Source: Cephalopachus bancanus
Lineage: Eukaryota > Chordata > Mammalia > Primates > Tarsiidae
Direction of reading: 5' to 3'
Assembly (NCBI GenBank): GCA_027257055.1
Contig: JAPVLO010000115.1
Coordinates: 1,116,001 to 1,180,000 of the forward strand
Length of the DNA: 64,000 nucleotides
In this document: piece after piece, positions 1 to 51,622 of the stretch
Layout of the letters: each line of letters starts with the position of its first letter
Numbering within the stretch: the first letter of the stretch is position 1
Made by a program: the position numbers and the translations under genes
Notes under the pieces: model-generated
What the model was told of the DNA's origin: nothing
Seen by the model: the letters and a program-made list of their open reading frames with translations, nothing else
The model's database searches: none

Positions 1-680
1 TTGACTTTGCCCTACTGGCCAAGATTCCAACCCCCTCTTCCCCAACCTGGGCAGTTTCCACCCACCTCCTTCCATGCTTATTCTGAGCTCATTTTCCATT
101 CATTCGTTTAAAAAGCATTTGGGTTTGTACTATGTGCCAGCAAATAAGACAAGGTCCCTGTTCTTGTAGACCTTAAGGGCTAGTGGAAAAAAAAGCTGTT
201 TACAAAACAATGCTATAAAGATGAGGGACATAGCTCTATGAGTAGACAGATAATTAAAAGATGAACTAGACAAGGAGGCTTTCTATGGTGTGTGGATGCT
301 TATGTTTGTACACATGTAGGTTATATTGTGGAGAAATGGGAGCAAACTATACGCATATTGCTCCTTTCCTTTTGTTCTGCGCCATTCCCTTCCCTTCCCT
401 TCCTTTTCCTTTCTAACCAATTCCTTTCTGATTCCTTGCCAAATTCAAATCATGCTCATCCTGACTTAGTATATATTTAGGAAACAGGGCCAGGTATTTT
501 AGGGGCAAAACATTATTAACGTATCAACACACAAAAAATATAGTTAGTTTAAAAAAATGGAGTGTTTTTCTCCCTGGCAGATAAAGCATTCATTTTAACT
601 TTCTGCCTTATTGTAGATTTTGTTGTAGTTTTTTTCCTTTTTCCCTTAGAATTTCTTTTCTTTTCCTCTCCACTTTTCAT
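1..680. other. KLHL3 intron, unclassified plus an ancient LINE-like stretch
   Basis: Intronic, with no exon. About 60-280 resembles the ancient 'tactatgtgccagca...acaaggtccctg' class of interspersed repeat (LINE-type, family uncertain). The rest is AT-rich unique sequence. Confidence 0.5.
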
Positions 681-1191
681 ATTGAAAAATTTAAAACCTA
701 TACTCAAGTTTGGAAGAATAAACATCTAGATACTGTTTGCCAGTCTCCTCAATAGCATTTTTTTCCCTTTGCTTTGTCTCTCTACAGATTTAATCTCTCA
801 TTTTGCTAAACTATTTGACAGTAAATCACAGACAGCAAGAACCTTCACCCCTAAATATTTTAGCATGCACCTTCTAAGAACAAGGAAATTGTCTTCTCTA
901 GTCATAAAATCATCATCATACCAAAATAATTTAGCATTGATACAGCAATATTATCTAATGTATAATGGGTATTCAAATTTTCCTAACAGTACCCCCCAAA
1001 AGTTCTTTATAGCTGTTTCTTTTAGACCCATAATCTAATCAAGTGTTATGCATTGCATTGGTTGTTGTGTCTATAAACCCCCTTAATTTAAAACAGTCTC
1101 CCTGCTTTTATAATTTACATAATATTAATTCAGGTTATCTTGTAGAATGTTCCAAATGTAGAGTTGTCTGATTGTTTCCTCACTGTGAGAT
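680..1191 (-). repeat. Ancient L1M 3' UTR remnant, left part
   Basis: Degraded sequence resembling old L1M 3' regions (aaatcacagacagcaagaacc, ttagcattgatacagcaatattatctaat, gttatgcattgcattggttg). It continues at 7205 after the younger L1, so this was one element before that insertion. Confidence 0.65.
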
Positions 1192-1208
1192 TCAGGTTAA
1201 ACATTTTA
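1192..1208. repeat. Left target-site duplication of the young L1
   Basis: The 17 bases tcaggttaaacatttta are repeated exactly at 7188-7204. The end of the repeat, ..attttA, fits an L1 endonuclease nick for an element inserted on the minus strand. Confidence 0.92.
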
Positions 1209-1435
1209 TTTTTATTTATTTATTTTTTTATAATCAATAATTTTTATTATGATATTATGGGGTACAGTTAAGGGTTAGGTATACAAATATGTTTCATTCA
1301 GGCACCCTTGTTAATAAGAGGTGTTTCCCCGTCCCCAGACAGATATTTACTACCGTTAATCCCATATCCCTACCCCCCATAGTTTCCCACTACTGTCAGT
1401 CATTTTCTTGTAGTATTACATTGGATGTTCAAGGT

Positions 1436-4400
1436 CCACTATATGAGTGAGAACATGTGATACTCGGATCTTTGTTTCTGTGAGAGGTCACTCAGTATTA
1501 TAGACTCAAGTTCCATCCAGGTTGCTGCGAAATTCATGATTTTGTTCTTTTTTATGGCTGTGTAGTATTCCATCATGTGTATGTACCACATTTTTTTAAT
1601 CCAGTCCTCTTTTGATAGGCAGCATGGTTGCTTCCAGGTTCTTGCTATTATGAACAATGCTGCGATAAACATACGTGTGCAGGTATCTTTTTTATAGAGT
1701 GATTTGAGTTCTTCAGGATATATTCCCAGTAGGGGAACTGTGCGGTCATATGGGAGGTTGATATTTAGAGCTTTTAGGAATCACCACACTGCTTTCCACA
1801 GAGGTTGCACTAGTTTGTGCTCCCACCAACAGTGTAGAAGTGTTCCCTTTTCGCCACACCCTCTCCAGCAGCTGTTATTTTTTGAGTTGTTGATAATTGC
1901 CATTCTGACTGGAGTTAGGTGGTATCTCAGTGTGGTTTTGATTTGCATCTCCCTGATGATTAGTGAGGTTGAACATTTCTTCATGTGTCTGTTGCCCGCT
2001 TGGATGTCTTCCTTTGTGAAGTGTCTGTTCATATCTTTTGCCCATTTTATAATGGGGTTGTTTGTGTGTTTCTTTTCAGCACGTTTGAGTTCCTTGTAGA
2101 TCCAAGATGTTAAGCCTTTGACAGACCTGGTGTTGGCAAATACTTTTTCCCAGTCTGTAGGCTGTCTCCCTGCTCTCTTGATGGTTTCTTTGGCTTTGCA
2201 GAAGCTTGTCAGTTTAATAAGGTCCCACTTGTCTACCTTCTCTCCTATGACCTGTGGGTTTCGGGTTTTGTTCAGGAATTGGATGCCAGTTCCGATTTCC
2301 ATGAGGGCATGTCCTTCATTTTCTAAGGTTCTTATGGTTTGAGGTTTTACATTTAGGTCTCTGATCCATTTGGAGTTACTTTTTCTGTATGGGGATAGAT
2401 AGGGGTCCTGTTTCAATCTTCTGCATGTGGTCAGCCAGTTTTCCCAGCACCATTTACTGAATAGGTTCTCCTCTCCCTAGTGGTAGGTGGTGGAGGCTTT
2501 GTCGAAGATGAGTTGGTTGAGAAATTGAGGTTTTGCTTCTGGAATCTCAGTTCTATTCCATTGATCTATGCCTGTTCCTATACCAATACCAAGCTGTTTT
2601 GATGATTGTAGCTTTATAGTAAAATTTGAAGTCTGGTAATGTGATACCACCTGCTTTGATTGTTTTTTGCTGAGGATTGTTCTGGCTATTCTTGGATGTT
2701 TGTGTTTCCATATGAATTCCTTTGTTGTTTTTACTAGGTCTGAGAAGAATGTTGCTGGTAATTTGATGGGTATTGCATTGAATTTGTAGATTGCCTTAGA
2801 TAAGATGGACATCTTCACAATGTTGATTCTTCCAATCCATGACCATGGGGTATTTTCCCACTTGTTTGTGTCATCTTTGATTTCTTTGAGCAGTGTTTTG
2901 TAGTTTTCATTGTAATGGTCTTTCACATCTCTGGTTAGGAAGATGCCAAGGTATTTCATTTTTTGTGTGGCTATTTTGAATGGAATGGTGGTTTTTATTT
3001 GGGTTTCTGTTTGTTTATTATTGGTGTAAAGAAATGCGATTGTCTTTTGCACATTTATTTTGTATCTTGAGACTTTGCCAAAGGCCTTTATCAGTGTAAG
3101 GAGGTTTTTGACAGATTCTCTTGGGTTTTTAAGGTACACAATCATATCGTCTGCAAAGAGAGATAACTTGACTTCCTCTTTCCCTGTTTGAATACCCCTG
3201 ATTGCCTTCTCTTCTCTGATTGCTCGAGCCAGACTTCCAATACTATGTTGAACAGGAGACGTGAGAGTGGACATCCTTGTCTTGTTCCAGTTTTCAGGGG
3301 AAATGGTTCCAATTTTTGTCCATTTAGGAGTATGCTGGCTGTGGGTTTCTTGTAGATGACCTTTACTATTTTGAGGTATGTTCCCCATATGCCTAGATGT
3401 TTGAGGGTTTTTATCAAGAAGGGGTGCTGGATTATATCAAAAGCTTTTTCTGCATCTACTGATATAATCATGTGGTTTTTATTTTGACATCTGTTGATGT
3501 ATTTAATTACATTTATGGTTTTGCGAATGTTGAACCAGCCTTGCATCCCATGTATGAAGCCTACTTGGTCATGATGGATGATTTTTGAGATGTATTGTTG
3601 AATCCGGTTTGCTAGGATCTTGTTGAGAATTTTAGCATCTATGTTCATCAAAGTTATTGGCCTGTAGTTCTCTTTCTTTGTTGGATCTTTACCTGGCTTG
3701 GGTATCAATGTGATTTTGGCTTCATAAAACGATCTGGGGAGAGTTCCATCTTTTTCAATCGCCTGGAATACCTTCAGTAGGATTGGTATAAGCTCCTCCT
3801 TAAATGTCTTGTAGAATTCTGCTGGAAAGCCATCTGGACCAGGGCTTTTTTTTGTAGGTAGTTTTCTTATTACCTTGTCGATTTCCTTGATTGTTATTGT
3901 TCTATTTAGGGTCTCAATTTCTTCTTGTTTCAACCTAGGTAGGTTATGTGATGTCAGAAAGTCCTCCATTTTCTTAAGGTTTTCAAGTTTGTTTCCATAC
4001 AAGTGTATGTAGTAGTCTCTAATGATCTTTTATATTTCTTCAGGGTCAGATGTGACTTCATCTTTTGTGTTTCTGATTGTGCTTTATTTGGGTTTTTTCT
4101 CTTTTTTTCTTGGTCAGTCTAGCTAGGGGAACATCGATCTTGTTTATCCTTTGAAGAACCAGCTTTTTGTTTCATTGATTTTTTTGTATTATCTTTTTGT
4201 CTTCTATGTCCTGGATTTGGGTTTTTATTTTGGTGATCTGGATTCTTCTGCTGAAATTAGGGTTTTTGTGGTCTTGCCTTTCCAGCTTCCTTAGGTGGCC
4301 TGTTAGGCTGTTAATTTGTGTTCCTTCCATTTTCTTCATGTGTGTTTGCAGGGATATAAATTCCCCTCTGACTATAGCTTTTAAGGCGTCCCAGAGATTT

Positions 4401-5282
4401 TGGTAAGATGTTTCTTCATTTTCATTTGTTTCTAGGTATCTTTTGATCTCTGTTTTGATTTCATCATTGACCCAGGAGTTGTTTAGCATCGTGCTGCTTA
4501 GTATCCATGTCTTTGTGGGCTTTGGGGGGACCTGTTGGTGTTAATGTTTGTTTTTATTCCACTGTGGTCTGAGAAGGTGCATGGTAGAATTTCAGTCCTT
4601 TTAAATTTGCTTATGCTTGATTTATGGTCAATTATGTGGTCAATCTTAGAATATGTTCCATGCAGTGATGAGTAGAATGTGTATTCTTTGGTCTTTAGAT
4701 GGAGTGTTCTGTAGGTATCAATTAAGTCCATTTGGTCCAGAGTCACACTGAGGTTCCAGATCTCCTTGCTGATTTTTTGTCCTGATGATCTGTTTAGGGT
4801 TGTGATTGGGGTATTAAAGTCTCCAGTTATGATGGTGTTACAGTCAATATCTTTCTTTAGTTTTCTTAGAAATTGCTTTATGAAAGTTGGTGCACCTATG
4901 TTGGGTGCATATATGTTTAGGATACATATTTCTTATTGATGGAGTGAACCTTTTATCATTATGTAGTGGCCCTCTGTATCTTTTTCAATTTTTGATAGCT
5001 TAAATGGTATTTTGTCTGAAATTAGGATCGTGACTCTCCTTTCTTTTGTGTTCCATTCGCCTGAAAATTTGTTTCCCATCCTCTTACTTTGAGTCTGTGT
5101 ATGTCCTTTCTAGTAAGATGGGTCTCTTGAAGGCAGTATATTGTTGCCTGGCGATATTTTGTCCATTTTGCTATTCTATGTCTTTTCAGTGGTGCGTTTA
5201 GTCCATTCACATTCAGGCTAATTATTGAAATTTGAGAGCTTGTCCCTATCATAGAGTTCTTATAGAGTTGTTTTTCTTCCAC
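1436..5282 (-). pseudogene. L1 ORF2 (endonuclease and reverse transcriptase), broken by several frameshifts and stops
   Basis: The endonuclease start is visible at 5282-5022 (ISIISLNVNGLNAPLKRHR, with the QETH motif). The reverse transcriptase is split between 4002-3142 ([25 protein letters not shown]) and 3388-2477 (the catalytic [11 protein letters not shown] motif). The C-terminal part is at 2416-1781 and 1672-1439. The fragments lie in different frames, so the roughly 1,275-residue protein is not made. The catalytic FADD motif is intact in its own fragment. Confidence 0.9.
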
Positions 5283-5289
5283 TTGGTTT

Positions 5290-6216
5290 TTTTTGGTCTT
5301 TCTTTTGGTTTTGGGGTTAGTTCATGTATATTTTATTCTTTTTCCTGTACTCTTGTGAAGAACGTTGTTCTTTTTTCCTTTTCTTCTGTGTTTAGTACTT
5401 TCTTAAGTGTTTCATGTAGAGGTGGTTTGGTGGCAGCATAAGTTCTTAGGGACTGGATATCTGGGAAAGATTTTAATTCCCCCTTCGCTGATGAAGCTTC
5501 GCTTGACCAGGTAGGTTATTCTTGGTTGAAATTGTTTATCTTTTAGGACTTTGAAGATAGGGCTCCAAGCTCTCCTAGCCTGCCGGGTTTCTGTAGATAA
5601 ATCTGCTGCTATTCTAACTGGTCTTCCATGGTAGGTGATCTGGCCTTTTTCTCTTGCTGCCTTTAGGATTTTCCTTTTATGCCTAGTTGTTTAGGTGAAT
5701 TATTATGTGTCTAGGAGTTGGTCTTCTCATTTGTTGTCTTGCAGGGGTTCTCTGAATCTCTTGTGTTGGAATTTTTGCATCACTGATTAGATAAGGGAAG
5801 TTTTCTTGAATGATCTCATGGAAAGTTTGTTCCAGTGTGGTGTCTGTCTCTCTTTCTGCCTGAGGTAGGCCAATTACTCTTAGGTTTGGTCTCTTGAAGT
5901 AATCGCTCATCTCTTGAAGGTTTTGTTCTGTCTTTTTGAGCTTATTTTCTGTTTTTTTAAGAGTTTGGGTTAGTTCTATATTTTGGTCCTCAAGCTCTGA
6001 GATTCTTTCTTCTGCTTGGGTAGTTCTGCTTTCTATGCTTATCAGTTTGTTATTTATTTCATTCACAGTATTCTTTATTACTGTTATCTCAGATATCAGT
6101 TCCTTCCTAGTTTTTTCTTGTGTCTCCTCAATTCTTTTTAATCTCTCCATTAATGTCTTCATATCTAGTTTTGTAGTTTGAGACCCTTCATTCTGGGGGC
6201 TCTTCATTGTTTGCAT
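5290..6216 (-). pseudogene. L1 ORF1 (RNA-binding coiled-coil protein), broken
   Basis: The first 177 residues stay open (6216 down to 5683). They show the heptad-rich coiled coil, with EERISELEDQNIELTQTLKK, then the start of the RRM-like region (YFKRPNLRVIGLPQ). A stop after IIIHLNN removes the C-terminal part, whose relics continue in other frames to about 5290. L1 ORF1 proteins are normally about 340 residues. Not expected to be functional. Confidence 0.85.
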
Positions 6217-7187
6217 TCCGAAGTCAGTTTTCTCAGTGTCTGCCCTCCCAGGGGTCGGAAAAACCCATACTCTTCTTTTGGTTTTTCTTCATTTGTGTAG
6301 ATTTTTCTCTCTCTCCCCCTTTCCCTCCCCTTATTTAATTCTGTTTTTGAGGCAAGGTGGGGTTGCTTTTGTTTCACTTCTGCAATATCCTGTTCTTCCT
6401 TATGAGGGTCCTCTGGCTTTGTTCACTTTTGAGGTTGGAGTGTGGGCTGCGGACTGTACTTTTTGCAATTTTGAGGTTTAATTGAGGGGGAAGCTGTGGT
6501 TCAGAATGTATATGCTGATTCTAGCATCCACAAATAGGTGTATGAGCACATTGGAACCTATTTCCCTCTGCCTTACAATTTTTCCGTGCAGCAGTATGTT
6601 GACTTGGTCCCTTAGGAACCGAGGTGGGGGTTGTTGATAGGTGGGTGGGGCAATGGAGATCTCTGCCTGGAGAATGGCGGAGGCAGGTTCACTTTCGCAG
6701 ATCCATTTCTCTCTGCTTGTCTGGGTCCCCAAGCTTGGGGTCATGCGCTGAGTGCCTCAGCCTGGGTGGGCCCAGAGCTCCAGAGCTCCAAAGCTCCACA
6801 GGGCAGGCAGTAAACAGTGAGAGTGGTCCTGGGCCCCCCACAGGGTACTTCAGCCAGGAATGGGACCGGTGTCTCTGAGGGGCGGGCGCCCAGAGCCTCC
6901 CTGAGTGACCAGCGGCTTGGTGCTGGGTGCTGGGCGGGAGACGATGTAGCCAGGGAGGGATCTGAGACCCGAGACTCCCACACAGGTGACAGTCGCATAT
7001 GGTGGAACAGCCGCAGCAGGGCGCCGCAATATCCGGCCCTGCGTGGGACCTAAGGTCCCCAGGCCTCAGACCAGCGTGGCTGGTGGTGGGCTGGGGGATG
7101 GGGGAAGAAAAGTAAGAGTCTTTTTGGGAACTCACGTTCGGAGAATCTCACAAGTCCACCTGTGCCGTCTCCATCTTACCGGAACCC
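6217..7187 (-). promoter_or_regulatory. L1 5' UTR with internal promoter region
   Basis: About 970 bases upstream of ORF1, with a GC-rich stretch and several CpGs at 6660-7090, typical of an L1 5' UTR with its internal Pol II promoter. Such regions can also fire in the antisense direction, which here would be the + strand, toward KLHL3. Activity is inferred from family knowledge only. Confidence 0.7.
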
Positions 7188-7204
7188 TCAGGTTAAACAT
7201 TTTA
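7188..7204. repeat. Right target-site duplication of the young L1
   Basis: An exact copy of 1192-1208 immediately next to the 5' end of the L1. Confidence 0.92.
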
Positions 7205-7505
7205 GGAAGTTTACTCCATAGGGGATGTTGTGTCCTTCTCATTCAATCACCATCAGGAATATAGATTTGTCCCTAGTATTAGTGGTGCTTGTCTTATTAC
7301 TGGTGATATTAAGTTTGATCTCTTGTTTAAGGTGGTATCTCTGTCAGACCTTTCTATTTGAGGATCTCTCTCCCCATATAAGTAATATGTTATCTGTTGA
7401 GTGATACTTTGAGAACAGTGAATATTTTGTTACCCAACAACTTTTGATTTTAGTATCCATTGGTAATCTTTGCTGAATCAGTTATTACATTGGTGGTTGC
7501 AAAAC
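7205..7505 (-). repeat. Ancient L1M remnant, right part
   Basis: Continues 680-1191 across the L1 insertion. Resembles old L1M 3' sequence (ggggatgttgtgtccttctca, ttactggtgatattaa, gatactttgagaac). Confidence 0.65.
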
Positions 7506-7515
7506 TGTGTTTTTC

Positions 7516-7822
7516 ATGTGGGTACGTTGGCTCACACCAATAATCCCAGCACTTTGGGTGGCTGGGGCAAGAGAACTGCTTGAACTCAGGAATTTGAGAC
7601 CAGCTGGGCAGTACAGTGAGACCTCATCTCTACAAAAATTTAAAAAATTAGCTGGGCATGGTGGTGTACATTTGGAGGCTGAGACCAGGGGACTCTCCTG
7701 AGTCTAGGAAGTTGAGGCTGTGGTGAGCCGTGATTGTGCCATTACACTCTGTCTGGGTGACAGAGTGAGACCCTGATTGAAAACAAGCAAACAAACAAAG
7801 AAAAAACAAATAAAAAAACTCA
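7516..7822 (+). repeat. Old Alu (AluJ-like)
   Basis: A diverged dimeric Alu (taatcccagcactttggg, gagaccagctgggcagtac, ctgggtgacagagtgagacc), followed by an A-rich tail with aaac units. Confidence 0.85.
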
Positions 7823-7869
7823 GTGTTTTTCTAATTCTGTCAATCCTTCTACATTTATTAGCTGGCATT

Positions 7870-8230
7870 AAAGACAAGGTCTCAACTCACACTTTAAAAA
7901 TTATCTTTATGGACTCATGGATTTTTAAAAGTCTTTGTGTTATGATCTATTATAATTTTTAAATTAAGAATATTTTGTATTGAGGTATGATTTACATACA
8001 GTGAAATGTGTGGATATTAAGTGTACCGTTTGATTGGTTTTGACAAACGTTTATGCCCATGTAAAGCCCATCCTAAACCATAAAAAGTTTCCTTTGACCC
8101 TTTCTCAGTTGTTCTCTGACCCTCCTACCCTCTTGATTTCTTTATTATTTTCTTTGATGGTTAAATTGCCCCAAATATTGGCAATGAAAGCCCCATCCAG
8201 GGCACTGTGTCCTTGACATGTCCTCTTTAA
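7870..8230 (-). repeat. Ancient L1M fragment
   Basis: Contains tattgaggtatgatttacatacagtgaaatg and similar motifs typical of the 3' part of old L1M elements read antisense. Interrupted downstream by a DNA transposon. Confidence 0.55.
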
Positions 8231-8293
8231 CCTGTGAGCACTTCCTTACTTTCAGATACAAGAAGGTGTTTTATTTTATTCTTTTTAACAACT

Positions 8294-8637
8294 GAAATTA
8301 CAGTTTGTCCTCTGTATCTGTGGGTTCTATATCCATAGATTCAACCAACCAGTGATTGAAAATACCCTGAAAAAGTTTCCATAAAGTTCCTCAGAGTAAA
8401 ACTTGAATTTACCACACATCAAGTACTACGCTGAATCTATGCAAATGAAGTGATGCGTAGGCATTTTGTTACGTGTCTTAACTAATCTAGAGATGATCTA
8501 AAGTATATGGGAAGATGTGCATAGGTTATATGCAACTGCCATGTTATTTTATATAAGAGACTTGAGCATTGGCTGATTGTGGTATCTGTGGGTGATTCTA
8601 GAGCCAATCCCCCATTGATTCCGAGGGATGACTATAT
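8294..8637. mobile_element. Tigger/MER2-like nonautonomous DNA transposon
   Basis: The left end (cctctgtatctgtgggttc) and the right end (attccgagggatgacta) are imperfect inverted repeats of the Tigger class, with a TA next to each border. There is no transposase ORF. Family assignment is from recognition. Confidence 0.6.
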
Positions 8638-8639
8638 CT

Positions 8640-8850
8640 AATATTATGGAAATTCTTTTAATAATTTCTCCATTAGTGGGCTGTAGGGTTTACTTTTTAT
8701 TTGGTTACAACAATGCTGCAGCAAACATCTTGGAACACATATTCTTGTGTACTTAATGTGAGCATTTTTGTAGGCTAGAACTCTAGAAATGGATTTTTAG
8801 GTTAAAGAGTATATATGGTTAAATTTTTGATTGATTTTGCCAAATTCTTT
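8640..8850 (-). repeat. LINE fragment (probably L1M)
   Basis: Shows acaatgctgcagcaaacatc and related text typical of an antisense L1 3' part. Strongly decayed. Confidence 0.45.
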
Positions 8851-9583
8851 CCTTTCCTCTTAAAAAGCAGAATTAATGAAGTTTTAACATTGCTGGTTTC
8901 CCCATGGCTTCACCAACATTGACTTTTATCTGTTTGTGTATACATGGTGGCTCACAGTTTGAATTTGGACTTACTCTTGATGAGGGTGAACATCTACATA
9001 GGTCTTCCTTTCTGCTTCCAAGCATTTCAGTTTTGATCCACATAGAAATGAAATCTCTCCTCAAGGAGGAGTTAAACCCAAGGAGAAGATTTTGCCATTC
9101 TTTGTCATTCAGTGTACATTCACCATTCAGCCAGGTCTAGGCAGAGGGCATACTTATTGTTTTTATTCTGTATTGACTGTACATGAGATATGAGTGAGGA
9201 AAAGGAGACCTGGTTGGTGGGGGTCGGGGGGGATGCCTTTACTCCCAGGGTCTGATCCTCTTGAGTAGTCTTTATAAATTTGGTTCAGTTATTACTCTCT
9301 ACATCCACCCTTAAATACCTGTTAGAACTGATTTTTATTTTAGCATGAACTATGATGCTTCTATGTTTAGGACAGCTGGTTTATCATAATGTGTATGTGT
9401 ATGTGCACATGTGATCACTCTCTGAGACCCAAAACCCTTCTGTTTTTGTTTTATTTTAAATATTGACTCTTAATTAAACACTTTTGTGGATGACTTGTAA
9501 CTCCCCCATCCCTTTGCAGATTGATGGTTGTTTGAAAGTTTTTGTCTCTTTGCTGAAGCTACCTGTGTTGCTTCTCTTTATAG
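8851..9583. other. Intron sequence before the exon, no feature recognised
   Basis: Mostly unique sequence with a short G-rich run at about 9220. The pyrimidine tract and acceptor of the 9584 exon lie at its end. Confidence 0.5.
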
Positions 9584-49483
<39,900 letters not shown>

Positions 49484-49773
49484 CCCAGACTCCCACTGCC
49501 AGGAGTTGGAGTAAGGAGCAGGTACTTCCTGTGACTCAGAACAGTAGGATCACAATGACTGGATTCAGCTCACCGGGGAGGACCTGTGGGGGTGCAAGAA
49601 CCACCTCCCTTTGATTTGGCAGACTGGTGTTTCCTCGCAGTATGGACACCAGCGACCCGCCTCCTGCTTCCCTGAGGTGCCCTGAGCAGTGGAGTTCCTG
49701 ACAGCCCCAAGCAGCACCTTTGGGTTTTTCTTGGTGTTTCTACAGGGACAAGAAAGAACCTGGGATGTATGTG

Positions 49774-49775
<2 letters not shown>

Positions 49776-49825
<50 letters not shown>
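49776..49825 (+). repeat. (GT)n microsatellite in the 3' UTR
   Basis: About 25 uninterrupted GT units on the transcribed strand, so a GU tract in the KLHL3 mRNA. Confidence 0.97.
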
Positions 49826-49828
<3 letters not shown>

Positions 49829-51565
49829 ACATGGTGTTTCACTAAGTTGGGGGGTGAGGGTGTATGACAGTCTACTGGATTTCTTTACTACTGATCCTTC
49901 TGCTGTGCTAAAAATCAAATCACAGAAATGTCTCTTCTGGATTTGTCCCCTGGGGACCCTGAGACTACTAAAGCTACTGTCTTCTGGAGGTCCAGTTGGA
50001 CAGGCTGGGAATGTCCAGAAATAACTGGCAAGAGGAGCAGATCTGTGGACATGCCCACTGTGTGACTCAACTACTGTAACTGTCTGCAGAAGTGCTGGGG
50101 CATTCTTGAAGCTGCACTGTGTCTCCTGTGTCCTGGACTAGGAAGCAAACAGGTTCCCTGTGCTCCTCAGCCAAATGTTCTTCCTTGGGTTCTCCTCCAG
50201 GAAGCAGAGGAGAACTGCCCAGTTTTCAGGCCTGGGCCACTGGTTTTTGATTTCATGGATTGAAGGCTTGGGAGATTTTGTGTCTCTTCAGAGAAGCTCT
50301 GGGTAACACTGGAGGAAAAAAAAAAACATGTACAAGAAAGCAACAAAAACAAAAAACCAAATTGGTAAGGATTCAGCCCCTGCCCATAAGGGTCTCAGAG
50401 AGGGATCTTACCTCTAGGTTTTTACAGGACAGGACAGTCCCCATTTATACTTATTATCCAGGCTTAATTATTCATTGCACCCCTATTTTACTCTCAAAAG
50501 TGTTCTGATTTGATGGATAAGTAAAAGGCCACCCTCCCTGCAAACCCAAAGATAGGTTTGTCCCTGTGTTAGATAGGTTGGTGTGTGATTCAAGTGGCCA
50601 TTGAATGACTTCAAAGGAATATACTGCTGGAGCTGGGCCTTGGCACTTTGTGATGATAGTCATGTTTGTCTGATGTCCTTGTCTTCTTTTTCGTGTGCTT
50701 TTCCCCTACTCCAGGGTCTGTGCCCTCTCCCCAACCCCCAGGACCTCCCCACCCCTACTTTCCCTGTAAGGAAGGAGATAACAGCGGGCCCTGGATTTGA
50801 GATCTCTTCCAGGGGAGATTGCATTCTAAAGGAGGAACTTGATGAGAGGTTTGCTAGTTCACAGGTAAACATTATTAATGATAGAGCTTAAAGCATCAGG
50901 AAGTAGGTATTTGCGGGTTCCTGGAGTCATTCACATTTACAAAACCTTAAATGTGTGCTGTTCCTAAACTAGCAAATTGCTTATGCTGGACTTTCTAGCA
51001 TAAGGAGGGAATATCTTTTGTCTGGAGAATAGTCTCATACCTGGGGGGCTGCATTTAACCCTCCCTGATGTCATGGTCAATCTATAGGAAACCAAGGGAC
51101 TTTATAAATCCTGATGTTGGACTTCTGATACAGCTGGGCTACTTCAAAGCAGATTCTGCAGGAGACAGTACCCCCTACCCACCCCTGCAGTTAGAAACCC
51201 AGGAGTCTCCCCAGCTAGCTGGCCCCTTCATGTATATTTACTGCACATGAAATGTACTGCTCTCCTGAAGACAAAACTTCTCTATTTGATGTTAAGCGGA
51301 TGTTACTTCAACAAGACGTTTGGAGATCAACAAGGCACTTAGAATTTTTAAAAGCCTTGGGAAGTGGCTAAAATATCTAGCTTTGGTGGATCTCAAAGGA
51401 ACGTCTCCAAAGGAATCAAGGCATGCCTTAGTTGTGTTGCTCTGGCCTCACTTGGCAGTGGGGTTGTCTGTGGTTTCAGACCTCTCCCTGGCTCTTGGTT
51501 GAAAGCTGATGGAATGAACTTTTCATTCCAAATGTCCTTTCTCCCTCTCTGAGGAAGTTTTGAGG

Positions 51566-51583
51566 GGTGTGTGTGCGTGTGTG

Positions 51584-51616
<33 letters not shown>

Positions 51617-51622
51617 GTGTGG
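51566..51622 (+). repeat. Imperfect (GT)n tract in the 3' UTR
   Basis: GT repeats with gcg and ta interruptions. A second GU-rich block in the same 3' UTR. Confidence 0.95.

Larger units (their letters stand above)
1209..7187 (-). mobile_element. Nearly full-length L1 (LINE-1) retrotransposon, minus strand
   Basis: The element is about 5.98 kb, the length of a complete L1. Read on the minus strand it has a GC-rich 5' UTR (7187-6217), ORF1, ORF2 and a short 3' UTR ending in an A-rich tail (T-rich at 1209-1240 on the + strand). Exact 17-bp target-site duplications flank it, and it interrupts an older L1M. It sits antisense to KLHL3 about 2.4 kb upstream of the exon at 9584. Both ORFs carry frameshifts or stops, so the copy cannot mobilise itself. 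The preserved ends and duplication suggest a lineage-specific insertion. Confidence 0.95.

Noticed and set aside
1704..2416. Open frames on both strands at 1.7-2.4 kb as cellular genes
   Set aside because: The minus-strand frame is the L1 ORF2 C-terminal region and the + strand ones are its shadows.
6689..7264. Cluster of overlapping frames on both strands in GC-rich DNA, possible gene or CpG-island promoter
   Set aside because: This is the L1 5' UTR; GC richness keeps frames open by chance.
49565..49918. Histidine/threonine-rich 117-residue frame on the minus strand
   Set aside because: It is the translation of the GT/CA microsatellite in the KLHL3 3' UTR.
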